This document shows positions 55,260 to 64,000 of a stretch of 64,000 nucleotides of DNA, piece after piece. Position numbers and translations under genes: made by a program. This DNA is from Aralia elata. Taxonomy: Eukaryota > Streptophyta > Magnoliopsida > Apiales > Araliaceae. Location: assembly GCA_034770075.1 (NCBI GenBank), contig CM068383.1, positions 37,033,222-37,097,221 of the forward strand, in the 5' to 3' direction. The notes under the pieces were generated by a model. The model did not search any database, had not been told where the DNA came from, and worked only from the letters and a program-made list of their open reading frames with translations. The first letter of the stretch is position 1, and each line of letters begins with the position of its first letter.

Positions 55260-55790
55260 CACTGCCATACTCCTGGATTTACCCCTTCCTAGATATCACC
55301 TGCTGCACGGTCCAACTGGCCACGGTGAGGTCAAGCAATGGAGCTCATTAGGAGGTGCATGGATCGTATTGGCATGGATCTGGCATCGATGACATTTCCT
55401 GACATGAGCATCGCAGTCAGTTCTCATGGTTAGCCAGTAGTGACCCGTTCACATGATTCTCTTTGCCGAAAATGTTTGCTCATATGGGCTCCGCACACAT
55501 CGCCATGTACTTCGTTCATTTGTCTGTGGGCTTCTTCGGCTTCCAGATATCTCAGCAGTCCCGTGGCCAGGTCCCATTTATGCCCTTTGGTGCTGTATAT
55601 TTCCATGGCCTGCCGGATGACCAATTCGGAGTCTCCAACTACTATCATCCTTTTGATTCCCATTCCCAGGGCTAATCTCAGTCCTAGGATGAATTCCTTG
55701 TATTCGGCCGTATTGTTGGAGTGGCAGAACTGTAATTTCATGGCTATCGGCCTCTGCCATTTGGATGGATGGAGTATGGATTTTACGGCC
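55260..55790 (-). pseudogene. Ogre RNase H and integrase remnant
   Basis: On the minus strand, MKLQFCHSNNTAEYKEFILG followed by LRLALGMGIKRMIVVGDSEL is the second half of the archaeal-type RNase H of Tat elements (catalytic E in AEY and D in GDSEL). It is fused to HGDVCGAHMSKH and, after a frameshift near 55440, HYWLTMRTDC, HVRKCHRCQIHANTIHAPPN and LTSPWPV. The latter is the zinc-binding (HHCC) part of integrase. The middle of RNase H and the integrase core are missing. Confidence 0.85.
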
Positions 55791-56660
55791 TCTTAGTTGG
55801 GTCGTAGGGGTAATCTCGCAAAACAAACAAGGGCCGTAGTTTAGTACTGTGCCAGTTACAAGTTGGCAGCTGCATGTCAACACTGATGCGTGATTATTAT
55901 TCTTTCTTTTTTTTTTTTTTTTTTTGGTGGTCGAATATGCCCCTACTCCGGGTTCTTTGTGATCGTTAGGCCACACTTTCACGGTTCTCTAATCTTATCC
56001 TGCAACACAAGGTCAGTGTTTGATGACAGAATAGTATTTAGAAGTTTAAAAAAACCTTGGTGCGTGGTATGGATGGCCCTCCTGCAAAACCATGTCAGTA
56101 TTCTCTTTATATATGCAAGTGATGTAATCACATGATACAGGACATATTTATTATGATGATGACGGTATGACAGTTGTATGCCCTTTACATGACATTTATT
56201 TGACTGAATGATAAAAGGGCATGAAGAAGCTTCCCTTCCGTTAGGTTTATCAGAGGCTGACCTACCCTAGGGTTACTCTCGCGGGCTTTTCGGCATGAAG
56301 GTCCCCAAATCTTCGCAATCTACTCGTCTGAATCCTTTCGATTGGAGCGGATTTGGGTGGTGCGTTTCCTGAGCCATCTCCGGGGAGCAGCCCCTTCGAG
56401 TCCAGTAATAAGCAACCGACAGGTTCGCCTCAGGAGGAGGTACTCTCTCAACATACATTCACATTCATCGTCCTCACCGTATGCAAATGATTTTACTTTA
56501 AATTAAAGCAATCCCATTCAATCATTCACTTATTGGACAAAACACACATTCACACAACAAAAGTAAAAATGATCAAAATATCGCATGCACACACATATTC
56601 ATGAATTTTTGAAGGATAGGATAGCATCAAGATTTGAACGCGGCTTAAGCCCTCTAATGT
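55791..56660. other. 5' internal non-coding part of the Ogre-type element
   Basis: No gene. Contains a T-run at 55907-55925 and the second copy of the GCCCCTACTCCGGG phrase. The gag region expected here in a full element is absent. Confidence 0.55.
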
Positions 56661-56679
56661 CCCCAGCAGAGTCGCCAGC
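56661..56679 (-). other. Primer-binding site of the Ogre-type element
   Basis: Minus strand: TGGCGACTCTGCTGGGGA, two bases after the LTR end. It matches the tRNA-Arg-complementary primer site known from Ogre. Confidence 0.85.
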
Positions 56680-58757
56680 TGTCGACGCCGGTTTTTCGTC
56701 TTTCCGATTTTAGCCCTTTGATTAGATGATGTTTTGGAAAGGATCGGCACTCAATGTCGACGGGGTTTTGAAAGATCGTTTTTTATGATGAGCCAATTAA
56801 CCAGAGTCGCCAGTTGGTATACTTGAAATGGATGTACCAACTCATCCGAGTTTTCATTTTTTTATAAATCGATGGCTCATATGTGACTCCGAATTAATTG
56901 GTCTGCGAATCGAGATTCATAGAGTTCGGGGGCTTGCTTAAGCGAGGGGAAGGTGTTAGGCACCCCCCGACTTCCGTGAAACACGGTTACCGCAATCTTG
57001 ATGCTTTCCTATCCTTTAATTCTCGAATGTGTGTGTGTATGTGCGCGTGTGTGCGTGTGTGCGTGTGTGCGTGTGTGTGTGCCTATGTGAATGTTGTGGT
57101 GAGTTTGTATGAAAGAATCTTTTGGATTTTTAGGGAAAGTCGTGCTTTGATTTAAGAATGCTTCGAAATGTCCTTCGATTTATACGAGAAAGCTTGATTC
57201 TTTATAAGAAGGGTTTGATTTTAATTGTCCAAAAACTATGAGATTTTTCGTTAGGTGTCGTTTTGGCAAAACAAGAGTTTTAAACCTTCGTCAAAATAGG
57301 AATCGAGATCTATACGTTGCTTTCGTAACTCAAACGATGGGCAACTTCTAGAACCTCTTTAACCCTATGCACACCGGTTTAATAAAACGTCACTTATTTT
57401 ATGAAACCATTTCTTGTGATGTTTGAAAACGATTTTCTTTAGCTTTCTCGTTTGAAATAGAAATCGACATTCATTAGCACTTCCCATTTATTAACCTCGT
57501 GATGCTAATAGCCTAGTTTGATTGATTTAATGAAAATCTTATCATTTAGCTTTGAAATCAATTTCGTCTCATAAATCAAATCGAGCATAAACACGCGTCG
57601 GAGCTATTCATGGGCATGTAAGCCATCAAAATAACCCCAAACGCCTACAATCACAAGTTTCACTATTTCGGGGCCTTAAACACGATTCTCGCCTTGGCAT
57701 CGTTTTAAGGCCCGACGATTACATATTTACAATGAAAGGTACATCGAATTTATTACATATATCAAAAGATGTCCATCATCGGATTTGGACCACGGGGTCG
57801 CGCTCCTAGGCTCACATCCAAAACCGCTACACACCCATAAGATCCTAAAAATAACAATCTAAACAATCTATGCACAATACATCATTACAACGAGCTAAAA
57901 ATTCAACAAATGGATATCATCGGGCCATTAGGAGGAATTTCGTTCCATTTAGGAAACCTCACTAATAGCCCTCAATCCATGGATTCACAACAATATACAA
58001 GCACAACTACATTTAATATAATTTGGATGACAAAAAGCTTAACAAAAATGGTAAAACAAAATGCTAAAACAAAGGATTTTTCACCTTGCAAAATAATCCC
58101 CACAATATGTATGAATTTGTGTATTGAATAGAATAGAAAATATGAGATGTAATCTCCCAAAATGGGTACAATTGCTCACTATTTCTCACTCTTTTCTCTC
58201 TTGATTTCTCTTATTTTCTTGCTGTTTTCTCCTTCTTTTTCTTTCTTTTTCCGCCGCTGCTGCTGCTGAACCTCTCCTGGATGAAATGAAGAAACTGAGC
58301 TGAAATAGGCTGCATTAGGGCAGCCGCAGAAAGATCAATCTGCGGCTGGCCGCAGATTGATCTGCGGCTGGCTGGCCACCCCCCATCGCACTCAGCTGGT
58401 TTCCTGGTTTCGAGTCCCGTGCGCACTCAATTATTATTTTAATCGCTTGGCCGCAGATTGATCCGCGGCTGGGTGGGCTGATTTTCTCATTTTCCGAACC
58501 GCACCTCGTTTCTCGTGTCGGATCATCGGCTTCTGCTGAAAGGCTTGCATTTTGCAGTCCGGGAATCGCTGGGAAAAGTGCCACATCATTCATGGGTGTT
58601 TGCTTTGCCCGCCGTCGTGTCAGCCTTGATCGCAAGTCGTCGTGGTGGCTCTGAGTGTTCGCACTTATGTCCACCTTCCGTCTCGCAGGCCGGCCATTTG
58701 CCGAATTTGCCCTCCTGTCAGGGTTAGTATACAAAGTGCAAAATTTGGGTGTCTACA
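56680..58757 (-). repeat. 5' LTR of the Ogre-type element
   Basis: 2078 bp. Scattered single-base differences and small indels (for example in the GT microsatellite at 57027-57082) separate it from 48151-50217. By eye, divergence is about 1-2 percent. Confidence 0.92.
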
Positions 58758-61261
58758 TGCACTTTTAGATAATTTTTGTTGTACCAAAATAACTGTGTTT
58801 TGGTCTTTTTTGGACTATTAAAGTGGTTATATTAGTACAAATTTACCTTTTTAACTTATTCTTTCTCCTCATAAATGTTTAATATCCAAATATGGAGAAG
58901 GTAAAAGGTTTTTACTTCATGAAAATGTTGAGCTTATTTCAACCAATAAAAAAACAGGTGCATATATGAGGATAATTTATTGTGCAATAATTCCAAAAGA
59001 CTCTTATTCCAAAAATACAATTATGTGGGTTGTAGGTTTTTGATGAGTAAATTTAAGTATGGGTATAATTGTTATGTTACTAATAAAATTGGTGTAATAA
59101 TTGTATTTCTTAATAAAGGGCGAAATACACTTCCGTTACATCAAGTATCACCATATTTATAATCGGCACCCAAAAAATTTAGGCTAACAATTTACACATA
59201 AAGTGTCTAATTGTATACAGTGTAGCTCCCAATTTCATAATCCGAACAAAATTGACCATAATAACTATATTTTCGGCCAGATAAGTATTGTATACGATTT
59301 GACCATATAGAATACGGTTTGACTTTAAAAAAAGTTTCAACTTAGGGAAAGTTGATCGAACTAAAATATGAGGTAGTAGGGACACATTGAATGCTGTAAA
59401 ATCAAGTGAACAGCGGCGATTGAACCTCGGAGATACTCAACATCAAGAGTAATTGCAACGTGAATGAGCGAGGGTTCACAAAAATCAATTTTCCCCAATA
59501 TATTTCTGATCGTATTTGCGGTGTCTCAGAACAAATTCATCTCCCTCATCTTCAATTTCAAACACGCACTAACACACCAAGAACGCACGCATCATGAAAA
59601 AGTCCCTTATTTGTCATTGGTTTCGAAGTACCAACTTAGAATGAAGAAGAAGATCTGACTAAAATCAAATTGCCACACCCAAAACCCAGAAACCCTTTTA
59701 CCTTCTGTCTGCATACCCACCCATTTGTTTAATATACTTTGGCCAAAATACAATCTCAGTCACGAATGCAATGAATAGCAAAGACGAAAAAAAAACAAAG
59801 AAATGCCTCACATGAAATGCAATCAACATCACTTCCCATCTATCCATCCCCAAATCCATCCAAAACACAAATCCAACAAAGAACAAAATAAAACCCAAAT
59901 TGAGATGATTAGACACAACCCCTATACTCGAAGACAAATTGAGATGATCAGATAGCTTGGTAACAACTAAGAATTGGGGATGTTGTCGCAACCTTAGTCA
60001 TGGACGTTGTCGCCGCCGATCTTCCTCCCCCTCCGTCCTGTCTCCTTGCCGTCGACCACAACTAACGTTGCGACTATTTGGTGTAATGTTTCATCGGAAA
60101 ACAGACCCCCCCTGCCGCCCCCTCCCCCCGCGCCCCCCATTACTTCGATCTGGACAACATCGAGATCTAGAGAAAGAGAAACAGAGATGAGGATTTAGTT
60201 TTCTTTTTTTATTCTTTTAATTGGTTTTTATTTTGAATTGATATTTTGTTTTAAGGAAAAGATAAGATATTTTATATCTTTTAAAGGTGTTTTGTATTTT
60301 TGAGTTAGTTTTTTTTTCTTTTAATTTAATTGATGTTTTGTACTATTAAAAAGATAAGATGTTTTTGTTTAAGGAAAAGATAAGATATATAAATTTTTAT
60401 TTTTTTCCTTCTAAAAATAATATTAATTTTCAAACATTAGTTATTTTATTATTTGTTTTTCAATTATTAATATGAGTTTTCAGTTATTAATATTTAGTTG
60501 TTTTATTTTTTTACTTAAATTCATATTATTTAGGTGAGATTACCATTTTACTATTTCAGATTTATTTGTTTTTCAAAATTATAGATATATACTCCCTCCG
60601 TACCCAAATTAGAGATACAATTTGACTTTTGAAATCAAACGACAACATATTAAATTTTAAATTAATGTGTGAATTTATTTAATACTAGTTAATAACCCGT
60701 GCAATGCACGGGCTAGATCTAGTTCAAATAATAGACTGAATAATTTAAGAACAATTACATATTATAGTACATTTCTAGAAATAATTACAAAAATCATACA
60801 TCCATAAAATAATTACAAAAGTAATACATTTTTTCATATTTATTTACAAAATTAATATAATTAGGATTCATGTGAGACTCTTTCAGTTGAGACACAAACA
60901 ATTCCAGTTTCATGCCTCACAAGAATGACAAAGTTTATGTAGTGGGCTTTTTGACCTAGTTAATTAAGGTTCTTGATGACCAAATATTCTCACTGGGCAC
61001 AAGTTTTTGAAGTCTGTATAGGCTTTTATGCTCCATTCGACAACACACAATTCAATAGAATTTCTTGTCTACGGAAAACTGGATCCTTATAAGTAATTAA
61101 TTAGAACAATTACATATTATAGTTGGGACGGTGGTGGTTACGGATTTAATGGCAAGTTCAGATGCTGCAGTAGTAAAATTTAACTACTGGTGGCTTTAGG
61201 GAGGGGTGGAAAATGGTGGACGACGGCGGCTATGTCGTCGTGATGGAAAATAAGTTGAGGA

Positions 61262-61772
61262 GGAGGAGGGTAACCAACCCTTAATACAAAGGTAACCAAT
61301 CTTAATACATAGGTAACTAACCTTTAATACAAAGGTAACCTTAGATACAAAGGTAACCAAACCTTAATACAGAAATAATCAACCCTTAATATAAAGGTAA
61401 CCAAAACTTAATACAAAAGGTATCTAACCTTAAAACAAAGGTAACCAACCTTTAATACAAAGGTAATCAACCCTTAATACAATGGTAATCAATGCTTAAT
61501 ACAATGGTAACCAACCTTTAATACAAAAGTAACCAAACCTTAATACAAAGGTAAACCCTTAATATAAAGGTAACTAAACCTTAATAGAAAGGTAACGAAA
61601 CATTAATATAGAGGTAACCAACTTTTAATACAAAAGGTAACCAACCCTTAATACAATGGTAACCAAAACTTAATACAAAAGGTATCCAATCTTAAAACAA
61701 AGGTAACCAACCTTTAATACAAAGGCTACCAACCCTTAATACAATGGTAACCAACCTTTAATACGAAAGTAA
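61262..61772. repeat. ~20-22 bp minisatellite (GGTAACC...TTAATACAAA)
   Basis: About 25 imperfect units of the form GGTAACCAACCYTTAATACA. Units vary by one or two bases and by AACC/AACCC. No coding potential. Confidence 0.92.
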
Positions 61773-61905
61773 CTCTCTTCCTCTTGCTCAGATGAACTCA
61801 GTAGCGGCTCGCGTTCCGTTGCGGGCATACAATAACGTCATGGTCATATCTTTATCTCTACATCTGTATTTCTTTTCAAATCTCTTGCAAAGAAAGATAG
61901 GCCTA

Positions 61906-61910
<5 letters not shown>

Positions 61911-61941
<31 letters not shown>
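61911..61941. repeat. TA microsatellite
   Basis: About 15 TA units. Similar runs lie at 14012-14038, 25925-25960, 26460-26487, 42465-42519 and 46241-46271. Confidence 0.9.
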
Positions 61942-61944
<3 letters not shown>

Positions 61945-62558
61945 CAGTTGTATTGATTTGTTTTGTTTTTATGAAATTTATTTTGATGGAGGGAGGGAGA
62001 GACAGAGGGCCGATCCAATGGGTTCTCGCTTGCAAAATTATGTTTTAATGTGTGAGAGCTCAATTTCACCGGGCCTATATTTTGGGGCAGCTTCCTTCTC
62101 CTTCTGTTCTTTTACATGCTTTCTCTTTAGTGTCTAGATTCGGAGAATCTGCCCGACATTCATTTTTTTTTCTATTTTACGTGTATATACTTGAATATCG
62201 TTGTAGTTGTATAATTGTTATATCTTTTTTTTGGAACAATTACATATTATAGTACATTTTTAGAAATTTCGTTATTTTTGTAATTATTTTGTCGATGTTT
62301 TGTTTTTGTAAATATTTTCTAATTGTTGTATATTATTGTTAAGGTCCCTAATTTATCCAATATGCGATGAGAATGTTTGACAAATTTTTTAAACACAGGG
62401 ATGTTCCTTGATTGGCCCGTAATTTGATCTATATTCAAATTGTTAATTAAAAATAAATTGCATCCTAAATTTTTATATGCATACATAAATCTCAAAAATC
62501 CTACATAAATAAAAGCTAAAAGACATTCAATGAATTAACGAAATAAAAAAAGACCTAC

Positions 62559-62762
62559 CTTCTTGGGAGAACTCAGAAGATCTGCATATCTCGTTAGTGT
62601 CGTTCTTAAAGTGCATGGTGGAAAGGGAGGTGAGTTCCATCCTCTTTATCAATGTGAATGGAAAAATAAGTAGCTCGGGATATACCCAATAGCTTTTCAG
62701 CCTCCTCAACAGTTTCAATCAGATTCTCACAATACACTCCAACATGGTCCCTAGTTTCATAT
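62559..62762 (-). pseudogene. CPR: NADPH-cytochrome P450 reductase exon, frameshifted
   Basis: On the minus strand a CTCAG acceptor (62763-62765) is followed by YETRDHVGVYCENL, then ETVEEAEKLLG, YFSIHIDKEDGT, and ends in AAG before a GTAGG donor at 62558. Both splice sites are canonical. These residues are the FAD-domain DHVGVYCEN motif and connecting region of plant CPR. Relative to copy A, 22 bases are missing after DGT (about 62633), which shifts the frame into a TAA. Upstream CPR exons are not found; the next coding sequence on this strand is a kinase, not CPR. A real exon in origin, but non-functional. Confidence 0.88.
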
Positions 62763-62769
62763 CTGAGGG

Positions 62770-63429
62770 GAAATCAGTAAACACAATGATCAATAATTAC
62801 ATCAACTCCTGAGAAACTCCCTCAGTTGTCTTTACTATTCAGCCAAAAGCCAATTACCAAAGAATACAGTAAGAACCGAGCAACTAACATATCAAACTAA
62901 GTACTTTAGAAAAGCTACGTATGGGAAACTAAATGAATTAGAGGAAGAGATAAATTGCAGAGGAGAGGAAGTGTGATAGCATTAAATTAGAATTTAAGGG
63001 GGCTAGGAAGCACATTAAAATATAAAATGCTGAAGTTTGAAGAAGGCAATGGTTGTAAAGAAGGCAAACTTTTGCTTGTCTACAACAATGATCATGGTGG
63101 TATTTTAACATGCAGTTGGAAGATGTATGCATTGTGATTTCAGCTTTGTAGTTTTTCATAAGCCAAATCTTTTGGATTATGGGTTTTAGTTTCACTGTTA
63201 ATAAAACAAAATTTTGCATTTTGCCAAAAGAGCTACTTTTAGCCACTTATTGTAGTTACAACCCCTTAATAATCTTTCACCAAAGCATGTGGCATACTAC
63301 TTAGCATGAACAGTCAAAGAATAAAACATAAATCTCTATTTTCCTTGATGTGTAACCTAGGGCCTAAACCAAATTTCTGGTGATTCTTCGTCGTCATTGA
63401 CCACATAGTTATTTGACTAAAAGAAATGT
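62770..63429. other. Intron-like stretch between CPR exon and kinase exons
   Basis: No CPR or kinase exon recognised. The minus-strand frame at 62938-63246 has no domain I know. Confidence 0.4.
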
Positions 63430-63834
63430 AACTGAAAGTACTGCATTACATGGCGGTGTTGTAGAGCAGCCAAAGCTTGAACCTCCCTAACACACAAAAC
63501 TTAATTAGCTCCCTTATTTAATAACTGCAAAAAGTTAAAGCAAAAAAAAACATTAAAAGCTTTACCTTTTAACTTTGCCTTCACTTTTACGATTAAACGG
63601 TATCTTCTTTACAACATAGTTACCCAGGTCAAACTTGTTGGTACAAATGAAAGCAGCTCCATCCGCGCCTTTCCCAATCCTCCCGCCATGTTCAGTGAAT
63701 TCAATATCATATGAGCGGTAAGGATTAGGACCCTTATTAAACTGATTCAAATGCAAATTAAGAAAACTATTACTCTTAATATAATAATCAGAAAACAGAA
63801 AATATCTTAGGACATCAAGAGATGAAGCATTCAT
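63430..63834 (-). pseudogene. GCN2-like protein kinase, two N-lobe exons (partial)
   Basis: Minus strand. Exon a (about 63745-63566): SYDIEFTEHGGRIGKGADGA followed by AFICTNKFDLGNYVVKKIPF, the glycine loop (GxGxxG) and the VAIK-type lysine of a kinase. It ends AAAAG|GTAAAG. Exon b starts after GTGTGTTAG at 63486 and joins in frame as REVQALAALQHRHVMQYFQ, the alphaC helix and beta4 (HRHV). This combination is closest to eIF2-alpha kinases of the GCN2 type, which signal amino-acid starvation. After FQ the frame meets TAG (about 63420), and the following tryptophan expected in GCN2 is absent. The rest may lie outside the window, or it may be a broken copy. Confidence 0.55.
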
Positions 63835-64000
63835 GTGTTGGGGGGAAAAAATATTTTGAGATTTATTACAAAAATGTATATGTTATGTTTTGTGTGTGAC
63901 ATAATGGGCCCCATGAATTCTTCAAAGTTTACCTACCTGATCAGAGCTCCAAACAACTGGTAACTTTTATTTCAGGAATTTTCTTGTGCTAATTGATGGG
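63835..64000. other. Unassigned right edge
   Basis: Nothing recognised; it could be intron of the kinase-like gene. Confidence 0.3.

Larger units (their letters stand above)
48151..58757 (-). mobile_element. Ogre/Tat-type gypsy retrotransposon, large deletion derivative
   Basis: LTRs 48151-50217 and 56680-58757 start TGTCGACGCCGG and end GTGTCTACA; TSD TGCAC is exact (48146-48150, 58758-58762). On the minus strand the primer site TGGCGACTCTGCTGGGGA follows the LTR end; this tRNA-Arg type site is characteristic of Ogre. The interior (6.46 kb) lacks gag, protease and RT; only an RNase H/integrase scrap remains at 55260-55790. The part toward the 3' LTR is filled with tandem arrays. The LTRs are nearly identical, so the truncated form itself probably moved recently using enzymes from other copies. 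Confidence 0.9.
60748..62349. mobile_element. Unclassified 1.6 kb insertion in copy B
   Basis: AATTTA occurs on both sides (60742-60747 and 62350-62355) and only once in copy A, where the site is empty (TAATTTATCC near 2398). The block starts AGAACAATTACATATTATAG; the phrase GAACAATTACATATTATAGT recurs at 61102 and 62235. The middle is a minisatellite. No long open frame or terminal inverted repeat is seen, so the class is unknown. Confidence 0.6.
58911..62762. repeat. Duplicated segment, copy B (partner at 771-2757)
   Basis: Same order of blocks as copy A, with three differences: an extra stretch near 59242-59497, an inserted 1602 bp block at 60748-62349, and a CPR exon that keeps its 5' end. 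The Ogre-type element stops 150 bases to its left. The frames at 59698-59991 and 59957-60198 are not conserved in copy A. The Helitron-like hairpin CCCGTGCAATGCACGGG is at 60696-60712, flanked by ACTAG (60684) and CTAG (60713, 60719). Confidence 0.8.

Noticed and set aside
1..64000. tRNA and rRNA genes
   Set aside because: I found no cloverleaf with A and B boxes and no rRNA-like stretch; the tRNA-like words at LTR edges are primer-binding sites.

Overview
The window is nuclear DNA of a flowering plant, most likely a eudicot. It is AT-rich, full of LTR retrotransposons and MITEs, and carries broken pieces of plant genes: NADPH-cytochrome P450 reductase (CPR), an At5g02830-like pentatricopeptide-repeat (PPR) protein, and a GCN2-like kinase. 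No complete host gene is visible. I cannot name the species from the sequence.

Layout, left to right. 1-770 is a fragment resembling the next LTR. 771-2757 is copy A of a duplicated segment that ends in a CPR exon fragment. 2758-5353 is a candidate solo LTR with matching terminal inverted repeats. 5779-13319 is an Athila-like Ty3/gypsy element on the minus strand, with 2.1 kb LTRs, TSD TTCAC and only gag-protease left. 13708-27927 is a SIRE/Maximus-like Ty1/copia element on the plus strand, with TSD TGTAT, a decayed gag-pol, an extra post-pol ORF and two later MITE insertions; it landed inside an older MITE. 29036-30285 is a PPR pseudogene split by a hAT MITE. 30805-40577 is a young, nearly intact Tat-lineage gypsy element with 435 bp LTRs and TSD GTAGT. 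It encodes an RS-repeat gag and a pol with two RNase H domains, and carries on the opposite strand a gene with two clean, phase-compatible introns. 42525-46250 is a large inverted repeat whose arms carry the promoter and first coding segment of a host-type gene; one arm is broken by a hAT MITE. 46851-47965 holds a long hairpin and a MITE. 48151-58757 is a minus-strand Ogre/Tat-type element with 2.07 kb LTRs and TSD TGCAC, mostly non-coding, with large tandem arrays and a remnant of RNase H plus integrase. 58911-62762 is copy B of the duplicated segment, with a 1.6 kb insertion that copy A lacks. 63430-63834 holds two exons of a GCN2-like kinase.

The four LTR elements lie side by side and each target-site duplication can be read directly. 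Only the Tat element is close to coding-competent (one stop, one frameshift). The observations most worth following are the spliced antisense gene in the Tat element, the inverted repeat with a captured promoter and exon, the post-pol ORF of the copia element with its own TATA-like sites, and the duplicated segments carrying a CPR exon beside Helitron-like hairpin ends.
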